DNA of 13,224 bases, taken from NCBI GenBank assembly GCA_025331445.1, contig JAIWNE010000264.1, forward strand, positions 1 through 13,224. Direction: 5' to 3'. A program made the position numbers and the translations under genes. Source of the DNA: Blakeslea trispora (Eukaryota > Mucoromycota > Mucoromycetes > Mucorales > Choanephoraceae). Shown piece by piece: positions 1-6,827 of this stretch (positions within the stretch are counted from its first letter, which is position 1; every line of letters begins with the position of its first letter). The notes under the pieces are model-generated. The model had not been told where the DNA came from and did not search any database. It was given only the letters and a program-made list of their open reading frames with translations.

Positions 1-549
1 AAGGCCGCGTAGTAAAAAAGCGGTATAACCAAAAGACCATAACGACAAAAGACCATAGCATCATAGTAGCCTAAGAAAGCCAGTAGAGCGCATACCAAGT
101 CTTGAATAGCTGTATAAAAGAAATAAGGGTATGTCAGTATCCGTAAGTCAAGTAGGATAGTATAGTCACCTAGTTCTTCTGAACAACAAAAGACGCGCCG
201 TAGCACTTGCAAGCACCAGACCGGTAAACCGAAATAAGCGGAACACACCGGAGCAGCATTTTGTCAGTCTTGAGTACCTGATGTTGAAGATGAGCAACAT
301 CGCTTGAGAGATGAGGACTACAGAACGAGAGAAAGGTCTTAGTGTAACGGCTTTTAAAGAAAGACATGGTCAACAATATGCGATAGTCACCTAACCAATC
401 GTTTCTTTTTTCTTCTTTTCTTCTTCTTCTTCTTCTTCTTCTTCTTCGGCATATACCAGCAGTAACCACATGAAAGATCTATAACCTATACCTATGTGCG
501 TGTACATGTTCTATTTTACCTGATGTCTTAATCAGAGAGAGAGAGAGAA

Positions 550-584
<35 letters not shown>

Positions 585-627
585 CAAAAAATTCCTCCCA
601 GCGTGGGCGGACATTGAACCCATTTTT
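1..627 (-). repeat. Inverted partial copy of the 2.86-kb unit (left palindrome arm)
   Basis: Read on the minus strand from 627 down to 1, this segment repeats the first part of the tandem unit (compare 628-1273): GC-rich boundary block, CT tract, the ACATGTACACGCACA motif, GAA tract and the first two intron-like segments (minus 390-318 and 169-110, both GT...AG). It differs from U1 by scattered 1-3 nt indels, for example in the GAA tract, a lost G near 472 and losses near 228-265. Its diagnostic bases match the U1-U3 variant group, not U4/U5. It runs off the window start, so the true arm may be longer. Confidence 0.93.
170..507 (-). pseudogene. Broken copy of the two-exon small ORF in the inverted arm
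   Basis: This is the minus-strand counterpart of the spliced ORF seen at 3623-3969. The ATG is at 507-505, the GT...AG segment at 390-318, and the QKN-stop at 172-170. A missing G after the second ATG, GAA-tract length change and small losses in exon 2 (replacing the DKNAAPV region with a shifted stretch) disrupt the frame, although the last part (VYRSGACKCYGASFVVQKN) returns to frame. It may be a real decayed copy or uncorrected read errors near a contig end. Confidence 0.5.
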
Positions 628-639
628 AAAAAAAAAAAA
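623..639. repeat. Centre of head-to-head palindrome (T5A12)
   Basis: Both arms meet with no spacer in a T5A12 run. In the normal unit-to-unit joins the same place reads T(4-6)A(10-12) (about 3480-3497, 6342-6358, 9198-9212, 12069-12083). To the right, U1 lacks about 11 nt of the usual boundary (the TGGGTGTTCAA part) and has extra bases in the following GC-rich block. To the left the block is nearly complete but also altered. The damage is concentrated next to the axis. Confidence 0.85.
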
Positions 640-670
640 TGTCTCTGGCCCACGCCTTGAGGGAAGGGAA

Positions 671-677
671 TTTTTTT

Positions 678-715
<38 letters not shown>

Positions 716-731
716 TTCTCTCTCTCTCTCT
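671..731 (+). promoter_or_regulatory. Long poly-T / CT tract upstream of the small ORF
   Basis: A run of about 28 T, an AAAT interruption, eight more T and then a (CT)n run end some 30 nt before the ATG at 759. The same block precedes the ORF in every unit (about 3543-3594, 6404-6456, 9257-9307, 12126-12169) with varying tract lengths. Pyrimidine-rich tracts before start codons are common in fungal promoters and leaders, so a promoter role is possible, but there is no direct evidence for it. The tract is also a hotspot for sequencing error. Confidence 0.3.
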
Positions 732-771
732 GATTAGTAGACATCAGGTAAAATAGACATGTACACGCACA
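731..771 (+). repeat. Left arm of imperfect inverted repeat flanking the intron-bearing half
   Basis: ACATGTACACGCACA at 757-771 is the exact reverse complement of 2011-2025. The flanking TAGTAGACATCAGGTAAAATAG matches, inverted and with gaps, the CTACTAACTTGATGTC region at 2031-2054. The same pair occurs in the other units (3621-3635 with 4873-4887, 6482-6496 with 7731-7745, 9332-9346 with 10593-10607, and 12192-12206 whose partner lies outside the window). The start codon of the small ORF lies within it. It could be the terminal inverted repeat of an old inserted element. Confidence 0.6.
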
Positions 772-817
772 TAGGTATAGGTTATAGATCTTTCATGGTG
801 GTTACTGCTGGTATATG

Positions 818-869
818 CCGAAGAAGAAGAAGAAAGAAGAAGAAGAAGAAGAAGAAGAAAAAGAAGAAA
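818..869 (+). repeat. GAA/AGA trinucleotide microsatellite
   Basis: Imperfect (GAA)n tract with single-A interruptions. It is present in every unit (about 3683-3733, 6543-6592, 9393-9438, 12253-12292) and in the inverted arm (about 405-448), with a different length in nearly each. In the small-ORF frame it encodes an Arg run in U2 and U3 but a Glu/Lys/Arg mix in U5. Its length sets whether exon 1 stays in phase. Confidence 0.9.
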
Positions 870-881
870 CCGATTGGTTAG

Positions 882-955
882 GTGACTATCGCATATTGTT
901 GACCATGTCTTTCTTTAAAAGCCGTTACACTAAGAGCCTTTCTCTCGTTCTGTAG
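882..955 (+). other. Candidate spliceosomal intron 0 (74 nt)
   Basis: Starts TTAG|GTGACTAT, has a branch-like CACTAAG at 928-934, then a CT-rich tract and TGTAG at 951-955. Removing it joins exon 1 to exon 2 of the small ORF in frame in U2, U3 and U5. GTGACT is a weak 5' splice consensus compared with fungal GTATGT or GTAAGT. Length is 73-75 nt in all copies. Confidence 0.5.
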
Positions 956-1106
956 TCCTCATCTCTCAAGCGATGTTGCTCATCTTCAACATCAGGTACT
1001 CAAGACTGACAAAAATGCTGCTCCGGTGTGTTCCGCTTATGCTTCGGTTTACCGGTCTGGTGCTTGCAAGTGCTACGGCGCGTCTTTTGTTGTTCAGAAG
1101 AACTAG

Positions 1107-1167
1107 GTGACTATACTATCCTACTTGACTTACGGATACTGACATACCCCTTATTTCTTTTATACAG
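1107..1167 (+). other. Candidate intron 1 (61 nt)
   Basis: Starts AACTAG|GTGACTATAC, with branch-like TACTGAC at 1137-1143, a pyrimidine tract and TATACAG ending at 1167. It directly follows the TAG stop of the small ORF, so if spliced it would lie in a 3' UTR or belong to a different isoform. It matches intron 3 about 505 bp downstream and is kept in all units (58-61 nt). Confidence 0.5.
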
Positions 1168-1380
1168 CTATTCAAGACTTGGTATGCGCTCTACTGGCTT
1201 TCTAGGCTACTATGATGCTATGGTCTTTTGGTCGTATGGTCTTTTGGTTATACCGCTTTTTACTACGCGGCCTTTTTTTTTTCTTTATTTCTTCATGATT
1301 CTGGTTACCCTCATCTCTCGATCGCCATGTTGCTCATCTTCGGAATCAGGCTCTCAAGCACGACAAGAATGCAAGTCTTG

Positions 1381-1446
1381 GTATGTAACCTATATTTCTG
1401 ACTTTGTCACCCTAAAAGCTGTTATACTAAGCACCTGGTTTACTAG
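1381..1446 (+). other. Candidate intron 2 (66 nt)
   Basis: Starts CTTG|GTATGTAACC, the strongest 5' splice consensus in the unit, with TACTAAG at 1435-1441 and TTTACTAG ending at 1446. The branch-to-AG distance is very short, which weakens the call. The 5' end also aligns with coding-like GTGTGTTCC in copy a (about 1026-1034), so its donor may be a chance product of sequence drift. Present in all units (63-66 nt). Confidence 0.4.
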
Positions 1447-1608
1447 TTCTGGTTATTCTTTTGTTTCAAACGCGATTCTGCTCATCTTTGAAATCACTTT
1501 GCAATCAGGACAAAAGTGGTCCTTCGGTATTTTCTGCTTATGCTCTGGTCCTTCTGGTTTGATGCTTACAAGTGCCACGACGCGTCTTTTGTTGTCCGGC
1601 AAAACTAG
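1447..1608 (+). pseudogene. Decayed downstream copy of the small-ORF exon 2
   Basis: Aligns with exon 2 (956-1106). In the matching frame it reads DK, then PSVFSAYALV, where exon 2 has DKNAAPVCSAYASV, but meets a TGA at 1559-1561 caused by an extra A. An upstream TGA (1492-1494) also follows a DSAHL remnant that matches DVAHL of exon 2. In U4 the same module lacks the extra base and runs to RKN-stop (10054-10166). Like exon 2 it ends with TAG directly before GTGACTAT. Confidence 0.5.
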
Positions 1609-1672
1609 GTGACTATATCATCTTTCTTGAAATCACAGACAATAACTTTTCTTTTTTTTTTTTTTTTTGCAG
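1609..1672 (+). other. Candidate intron 3 (64 nt)
   Basis: Starts AACTAG|GTGACTATAT, with an ACAATAAC branch-like stretch at 1639-1646, a long T tract and TTGCAG ending at 1672. It is homologous to intron 1. Length varies 63-66 nt between units mainly through the T tract. Confidence 0.5.
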
Positions 1673-1788
1673 GTATTCAAGACTTGGCTTATCCTCTATT
1701 GGCTTTCTGGCGTTCTGGTCTTTTGGTCTTTTGGTTTTTGGCTCTGGTGCTTTTCGGTGACCTGGTGTTATACTGTGCAGTGAATCGG

Positions 1789-1848
1789 GTAATCATGCTA
1801 TCTTTCTGAATTACGGATACTAATAAGGCCTTTTTCTTTTCTTTGCAG
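1789..1848 (+). other. Candidate intron 4 (60 nt)
   Basis: Best-formed intron of the unit: CGG|GTAATC donor, TACTAAT branch at 1818-1824, a TTTTTCTTTTCTTTGCAG acceptor ending at 1848, and a branch A to AG distance of 25 nt. It is exactly 60 nt in U1-U4. In U4, joining across it and intron 3 keeps one frame open from 10067 to the TAA at 10607-10609. Confidence 0.6.
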
Positions 1849-1891
1849 GTGTTCAAGACGTGGTCGCTTCTATACCGGTCGAAATGTAAAC

Positions 1892-1957
1892 CAGCATCTA
1901 TAGTGGATCAGCATCTATAGTGGATCAGCATTGTTATGGATCAGCATCATTGAGGAT
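1892..1957 (+). repeat. 17-nt minisatellite (CAGCATCTATAGTGGAT)
   Basis: Two perfect 17-nt copies (1892-1908, 1909-1925) are followed by two degenerate 16-nt copies (1926-1941, 1942-1957). U2 and U3 match U1. U4 has an expanded, rearranged version at about 10452-10540. Confidence 0.9.
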
Positions 1958-1984
1958 GTTGGAATATGCTGTGCGAGCTTACGC

Positions 1985-2071
1985 TACTAACCCCGTTTTT
2001 TTTTTTCCTTTGTGCGTGTACATGTAATGTCTACTAACTTGATGTCTTTTACTAAACTGATGTGTACTAAC
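1985..2071 (+). other. Cluster of three exact TACTAAC boxes
   Basis: TACTAAC occurs at 1985-1991, 2032-2038 and 2065-2071, and the first and third are followed by strong pyrimidine tracts. TACTAAC is the optimal branch-site sequence in yeasts and close to the consensus in many fungi, but no AG acceptor follows at a normal distance. The cluster is kept in U2-U4. Confidence 0.6.
2011..2054 (+). repeat. Right arm of imperfect inverted repeat
   Basis: TGTGCGTGTACATGT at 2011-2025 is the exact reverse complement of 757-771. The following CTACTAACTTGATGTCTTTT matches the remainder of the left arm with small gaps. The two arms enclose about 1.3 kb holding the ORF, sub-repeats and introns. I could not identify a clear target-site duplication. 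Confidence 0.6.
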
Positions 2072-2279
2072 TATGACCTCTCTCTCTTTTTTGTTTCCTT
2101 TTTTTTTTAATCCTCGTTCATGATGATCTATGGCCATAATAATAAAGTACGAAGTTTCCGGCTATTAGATCTCTTAAATAAAGCATCACCAGTAGTAAAT
2201 AGCCGTAATAAAGTAAAACATAGAAGAAGTAGATAGAAGAGTAATGATTACAATAAAAGAATTTAATAAAATCAATAAA

Positions 2280-2344
2280 AACAATGAAATCGATGAAATC
2301 AATGAAAACACTAAAAAACAATGAAATCGATGAAATCAATGAAA
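2280..2344 (+). repeat. 28-nt direct repeat pair, 37-nt period
   Basis: Two identical 28-nt copies (2280-2307 and 2317-2344) separated by 9 nt. Each contains ATGAAATCGATGAAATCAAT, which is itself a degenerate 9-10 nt repeat. Present in U2, U3 and U4. Confidence 0.9.
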
Positions 2345-2534
2345 TTAAATACACTATTTTTTTTCATCTTTGTTTTCATTTATTATTATGCTTATTTATA
2401 AATGTCTTTTTGTTGTTGTTGTTGTTGCTTGAGCAGTTAGAGATCGCCAGCTTGACTACCCCTAACAATCTTATTGACATTACCCCTGCTATAAAACGCC
2501 ACATATTAGATGATTTTAAACTATTTTTTTTTTC

Positions 2535-2655
2535 ATCGTTGCCATCATTGACATCGCTTCCATCGTTGCTATTGTTGCTATTGCTACTATTATCAGTACT
2601 AGTGCTACTATCAGTATTATTGTTATCATTGATATTATTGCTATTATACCTCTTG
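2535..2655 (+). repeat. Degenerate GTT/ATT/CAT trinucleotide tract
   Basis: Drifting trinucleotide repeat (GTTGCTATTGTTGCTATTGC type). It carries a variant that groups units: U1 and U2 read TTGCTACTATT here, U3 and U4 read TTGCTGCTATT and also lack a C in the preceding TTTTTCATCG. Confidence 0.8.
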
Positions 2656-2835
2656 GTAATGCTCAAGATCTGAAATACAAGTAACAAATGGTGACTCATA
2701 AGCTAGAGAGGGGCTATGCTTTATGATCTTGCAAACAAAGGAAAACAAGTTTGTGTTTGAATGCTCAGCTGTTATTTATCGCTTATTGTCGAATTGGCAT
2801 ATGTTGGAAAAGTGACAGACGCTATTAGCTAATGA

Positions 2836-2862
2836 CTGCCACTACTGCCACTACTGCCACTA
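2836..2862 (+). repeat. Three perfect 9-nt copies (CTGCCACTA)
   Basis: Exact 3 x 9-nt tandem repeat followed by a TCATCATTATCATTCATT tract. Unchanged in U2, U3 and U4. Confidence 0.9.
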
Positions 2863-3405
2863 TCATCATTATCATTCATTTGCTATTTCATAGGCTTATC
2901 CAATCATTGGCTCATAACATGATTCATAAGCTTAATGGTTTACCGATTTACGCATCGAATACATTTTTTTTTTGTTATTATTATTATTAAAAAAAAAAGA
3001 GTGTGGTATTGTAAACACCACAACCAAGCTAGTAGCTGTATACAAAAGGAGAATTAATCTACCAAGGTAGAGACAATGCAAAAGGTAAAGATGATCCAGA
3101 AGATAGAAGATAGAAAAAGTGGATTTAATCAAGTATGGACAAACTCATTGTTCTACAACTGACTATAGCTGCGTTACTCCTTAGTATGCTCTTTTTACCA
3201 AACGCGCGCTTTTCGATAAAGCAAATGCATTAGTGGCTAGTATCTATATTAACAGCTTTGAGACTGAGCTTTGCTGTGATTTGATTTGCTTATGATTTAA
3301 CCATACAGGATTGTTATTACATCTCTTACAATATGGTACTCATAAGTAGCTGTGTGTTTATTCAACTCTTTTATACGAATCCCCGACGATGGTACAAGCA
3401 CTATG

Positions 3406-3526
3406 AGCGGGCGGGGGGATGTTTATTTTTCTTTCTCTCACTGTGTTGATGCACTTTGGAGGAAAGGGCTCAAGACACGTTTTTTAAAAAAAAAAAATGG
3501 GTGTTCAATGTCCGCCCACGCTTGAG
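3406..3526 (+). repeat. GC-rich unit boundary with crossing inverted motifs
   Basis: AGCGGGCGG (3406-3414) is a near reverse complement of CCGCCCACGCT (3512-3522), and CTCAAG (3469-3474) is the reverse complement of CTTGAG (3521-3526). A T/A self-complementary run lies at about 3480-3497. The GC and CTCAAG pairs cross rather than nest. This boundary recurs at each unit join, and the palindrome axis lies in the T/A run of one such boundary. Confidence 0.55.
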
Positions 3527-3543
3527 GGAGGGAATTTTTCTTG

Positions 3544-3579
<36 letters not shown>

Positions 3580-3622
3580 TTCTCTCTCTCTCTCTGATTA
3601 GTAGACATCAGGTAAAATAGAC

Positions 3623-3969
3623 ATGTACACGCACATAGGTATAGGTTATAGATCTTTCATGGTGGTTACTGCTGGTATATGCCGAAGAAGAAGAAGAAGA
3701 AGAAGAAGAAGAAGAAGAAGAAAAAGAAGAAACCGATTGGTTAGGTGACTATCGCATATTGTTGACCATGTCTTTCTTTAAAAGCCGTTACACTAAGAGC
3801 CTTTCTCTCGTTCTGTAGTCCTCATCTCTCAAGCGATGTTGCTCATCTTCAACATCAGGTACTCAAGACTGACAAAAATGCTGCTCCGGTGTGTTCCGCT
3901 TATGCTTCGGTTTACCGGTCTGGTGCTTGCAAGTGCTACGGCGCGTCTTTTGTTGTTCAGAAGAACTAG
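3623..3969 (+). CDS. Small two-exon ORF, 90 aa, unknown function (U2, best-preserved copy)
   Basis: Exons 3623-3744 and 3819-3969 join across a 74-nt GT...AG segment, splitting a Ser codon (AG|T). The product starts MYTHIGIGYRSFMVVTAGIC, continues with 13 Arg from the GAA tract and KRRNRLVS, then a 49-residue exon-2 part containing DVAHLQHQVLKTDKNAAPVC and ending GACKCYGASFVVQKN before TAG. No signal peptide, membrane segment or known domain is evident; it is very basic, with Cys residues in both halves. The start is the first ATG after an in-frame TAG. Support comes from the same frame staying open in the diverged U5 copy. Against it: a simple-repeat N-half, a weak GTGACT donor and no recognised family. 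It could also be a remnant of a larger gene. Confidence 0.42.
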
Positions 3970-4710
3970 GTGACTATACTATCCTACTTGACTTACGGAT
4001 ACTGACATACCCCTTATTTCTTTTATACAGCTATTCAAGACTTGGTATGCGCTCTACTGGCTTTCTAGGCTACTATGATGCTATGGTCTTTTGGTCGTAT
4101 GGTCTTTTGGTTATACCGCTTTTTACTACGCGGCCTTTTTTTTTTCTTTATTTCTTCATGATTCTGGTTACCCTCATCTCTCGATCGCCATGTTGCTCAT
4201 CTTCGGAATCAGGCTCTCAAGCACGACAAGAATGCAAGTCTTGGTATGTAACCTATATTTCTGACTTTGTCACCCTAAAAGCTGTTATACTAAGCACCTG
4301 GTTTACTAGTTCTGGTTATTCTTTTGTTTCAAACGCGATTCTGCTCATCTTTGAAATCACTTTGCAATCAGGACAAAAGTGGTCCTTCGGTATTTTCTGC
4401 TTATGCTCTGGTCCTTCTGGTTTGATGCTTACAAGTGCCACGACGCGTCTTTTGTTGTCCGGCAAAACTAGGTGACTATATCATCTTTCTTGAAATCACA
4501 GACAATAACTTTTCTTTTTTTTTTTTTTTTGCAGGTATTCAAGACTTGGCTTATCCTCTATTGGCTTTCTGGCGTTCTGGTCTTTTGGTCTTTTGGTTTT
4601 TGGCTCTGGTGCTTTTCGGTGACCTGGTGTTATACTGTGCAGTGAATCGGGTAATCATGCTATCTTTCTGAATTACGGATACTAATAAGGCCTTTTTCTT
4701 TTCTTTGCAG
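3745..4710 (+). other. Intron-like set of U2
   Basis: Five GT...AG segments at 3745-3818, 3970-4030, 4244-4309, 4472-4534 and 4651-4710, matching introns 0-4 of U1 in donor, branch and acceptor sequence. Only intron 3 differs in length, by one T. Confidence 0.5.
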
Positions 4711-6404
4711 GTGTTCAAGACGTGGTCGCTTCTATACCGGTCGAAATGTAAACCAGCATCTATAGTGGATCAGCATCTATAGTGGATCAGCATTGTTATG
4801 GATCAGCATCATTGAGGATGTTGGAATATGCTGTGCGAGCTTACGCTACTAACCCCGTTTTTTTTTTTCCTTTGTGCGTGTACATGTAATGTCTACTAAC
4901 TTGATGTCTTTTACTAAACTGATGTGTACTAACTATGACCTCTCTCTCTTTTTTGTTTCCTTTTTTTTTTAATCCTCGTTCATGATGATCTATGGCCATA
5001 ATAATAAAGTACGAAGTTTCCGGCTATTAGATCTCTTAAATAAAGCATCACCAGTAGTAAATAGCCGTAATAAAGTAAAACATAGAAGAAGTAGATAGAA
5101 GAGTAATGATTACAATAAAAGAATTTAATAAAATCAATAAAAACAATGAAATCGATGAAATCAATGAAAACACTAAAAAACAATGAAATCGATGAAATCA
5201 ATGAAATTAAATACACTATTTTTTTTCATCTTTGTTTTCATTTATTATTATGCTTATTTATAAATGTCTTTTTGTTGTTGTTGTTGTTGCTTGAGCAGTT
5301 AGAGATCGCCAGCTTGACTACCCCTAACAATCTTATTGACATTACCCCTGCTATAAAACGCCACATATTAGATGATTTTAAACTATTTTTTTTTTCATCG
5401 TTGCCATCATTGACATCGCTTCCATCGTTGCTATTGTTGCTATTGCTACTATTATCAGTACTAGTGCTACTATCAGTATTATTGTTATCATTGATATTAT
5501 TGCTATTATACCTCTTGGTAATGCTCAAGATCTGAAATACAAGTAACAAATGGTGACTCATAAGCTAGAGAGGGGCTATGCTTTATGATCTTGCAAACAA
5601 AGGAAAACAAGTTTGTGTTTGAATGCTCAGCTGTTATTTATCGCTTATTGTCGAATTGGCATATGTTGGAAAAGTGACAGACGCTATTAGCTAATGACTG
5701 CCACTACTGCCACTACTGCCACTATCATCATTATCATTCATTTGCTATTTCATAGGCTTATCCAATCATTGGCTCATAACATGATTCATAAGCTTAATGG
5801 TTTACCGATTTACGCATCGAATACATTTTTTTTTTGTTATTATTATTATTAAAAAAAAAAGAGTGTGGTATTGTAAACACCACAACCAAGCTAGTAGCTG
5901 TATACAAAAGGAGAATTAATCTACCAAGGTAGAGACAATGCAAAAGGTAAAGATGATCCAGAAGATAGAAGATAGAAAAAGTGGATTTAATCAAGTATGG
6001 ACAAACTCATTGTTCTACAACTGACTATAGCTGCGTTACTCCTTAGTATGCTCTTTTTACCAAACGCGCGCTTTTCGATAAAGCAAATGCATTAGTGGCT
6101 AGTATCTATATTAACAGCTTTGAGACTGAGCTTTGCTGTGATTTGATTTGCTTATGATTTAACCATACAGGATTGTTATTACATCTCTTACAATATGGTA
6201 CTCATAAGTAGCTGTGTGTTTATTCAACTCTTTTATACGAATCCCCGACGATGGTACAAGCACTATGAGCGGGCGGGGGGATGTTTATTTTTCTTTCTCT
6301 CACTGTGTTGATGCACTTTGGAGGAAAGGGCTCAAGACACGTTTTTTAAAAAAAAAAATGGGTGTTCAATGTCCGCCCACGCTTGAGGGAGGGAATTTTT
6401 CTTG

Positions 6405-6440
<36 letters not shown>

Positions 6441-6483
6441 TTCTCTCTCTCTCTCTGATTAGTAGACATCAGGTAAAATAGAC

Positions 6484-6827
6484 ATGTACACGCACATAGG
6501 TATAGGTTATAGATCTTTCATGGTGGTTACTGCTGGTATATGCCGAAGAAGAAGAAGAAGAAGAAGAAGAAGAAGAAGAAAAAGAAGAAACCGATTGGTT
6601 AGGTGACTATCGCATATTGTTGACCATGTCTTTCTTTAAAAGCCGTTACACTAAGAGCCTTTCTCTCGTTCTGTAGTCCTCATCTCTCAAGCGATGTTGC
6701 TCATCTTCAACATCAGGTACTCAAGACTGACAAAAATGCTGCTCCGGTGTGTTCCGCTTATGCTTCGGTTTACCGGTCTGGTGCTTGCAAGTGCTACGGC
6801 GCGTCTTTTGTTGTTCAGAAGAACTAG
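6484..6827 (+). CDS. Small two-exon ORF, 89 aa (U3 copy)
   Basis: Exons 6484-6602 and 6677-6827 join across 6603-6676. The protein is the same as the U2 copy but with one fewer Arg in the run, since the GAA tract lost exactly one triplet, which preserves phase. Exon 2 is identical to U2. The TAG at 6825-6827 lies directly before the next GTGACTAT. As the unit is nearly identical to U2, this copy adds little independent evidence for coding. Confidence 0.4.

Larger units (their letters stand above)
759..1106 (+). pseudogene. U1 copy of the two-exon small ORF, shifted in the GAA tract
   Basis: The ATG is at 759, exon 1 is 759-881, the intron is 882-955 and exon 2 is 956-1106 with the TAG at 1104-1106. 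Exon 2 has the same sequence as in U2 and U3 and encodes the same 49 residues. Exon 1 is 123 nt instead of 122, because one extra A in the GAA microsatellite shifts the frame, so the ATG at 759 no longer joins exon 2 in phase. A miscalled base in the microsatellite would restore it; otherwise this copy is broken. Confidence 0.45.
882..1380 (+). repeat. Internal ~500-bp sub-repeat, copy a
   Basis: This segment and 1381-1880 are diverged direct duplicates. Matching landmarks are AAAGCCGTTACACTAAG (918-934) with AAAGCTGTTATACTAAG (1425-1441), the GCGTCTTTTGTTGT block before AACTAGGTGACTAT (about 1079-1114 with 1581-1616), and the TATTCAAGACTTGG block (1169-1182 with 1674-1687), all offset by about 500 bp. 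The duplication predates the array, because it is present in every unit. Confidence 0.75.
1381..1880 (+). repeat. Internal ~500-bp sub-repeat, copy b
   Basis: Diverged duplicate of 882-1380. Both copies are built on shorter modules anchored by a CAG followed by a TTCAAGAC-like motif. Anchor G positions across a and b are 995, 1167, 1349, 1508, 1672 and 1848, giving spacings of 172, 182, 159, 164 and 176. Anchor 1508 is the weakest, since the CAG becomes CATG in U4 and U5. Confidence 0.65.
2072..3405. other. AT-rich half of the unit, no gene seen
   Basis: Long homopolymers, degenerate ATT/GTT/CAT tracts and scattered AATAAA hexamers. Open stretches on both strands are low-complexity (poly-Leu on one strand, poly-Asn/Ser on the other) and are not credible genes. 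This half is better conserved between units than the intron-bearing half, even in U4. Equivalent stretches are about 4934-6267, 7792-9125 and 10660-11993. Confidence 0.7.
640..3497 (+). repeat. Tandem unit U1 (2858 bp)
   Basis: First complete forward unit, counted from the end of one boundary poly-A to the end of the next. It is nearly identical to U2 over most of its length: the translated stretches 1028-1612 and 2284-2673 are exactly repeated at +2863 and +2862. Its private differences are a disturbed GC-rich start beside the palindrome axis, an extra A in the GAA tract (about 835) and one extra T in the poly-T near 1660. Confidence 0.97.
3498..6358 (+). repeat. Tandem unit U2 (2861 bp)
   Basis: Nearly identical to U1. 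Inner landmarks sit at +2863, then at +2862 after the T tract of intron 3. The GC-rich start is intact here, and the GAA tract keeps the small ORF in frame. Confidence 0.97.

Noticed and set aside
1107..1182. Trans-splicing acceptor (pyrimidine tract plus AG, kinetoplastid style)
   Set aside because: Each acceptor has a paired upstream GT donor and a TACTRAY branch motif at normal distances, so cis introns explain it better. No spliced-leader gene is seen.
1028..1612. 194-codon open stretch (repeated at 3891-4475, shortened at 6749-7018)
   Set aside because: It begins at GTG, runs through three intron-like segments, and the frame is not kept open in U4 or U5. Its hydrophobic content follows from the T-rich sequence.
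2490..2496. TATAAAA as a possible TATA box
   Set aside because: It lies in a very AT-rich region with no credible gene downstream, so the match is expected by chance.
2284..2673. 129-codon poly-Leu stretch and the antisense poly-Asn/Ser stretch (2376-2699)
   Set aside because: Both are translations of a degenerate trinucleotide tract, and in U3 and U4 they are cut by small indels.
3003..3070. Short hairpins GTGGT...ACCAC and CTACC-AA-GGTAG
   Set aside because: Five-base stems are expected by chance in 13 kb, and nothing nearby gives them a role.
2932..3132. 66-codon minus-strand open stretch, identical in four units
   Set aside because: Identity only reflects recent duplication. It contains an Asn/Lys homopolymer run and resembles no known protein.
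3498..3526. TGTTCAATGTCC looks like a tRNA B box (GGTTCAATGTCC in the inverted arm)
   Set aside because: No matching A box, acceptor stem or anticodon arm could be found nearby, so a tRNA or tRNA-derived SINE cannot be supported.
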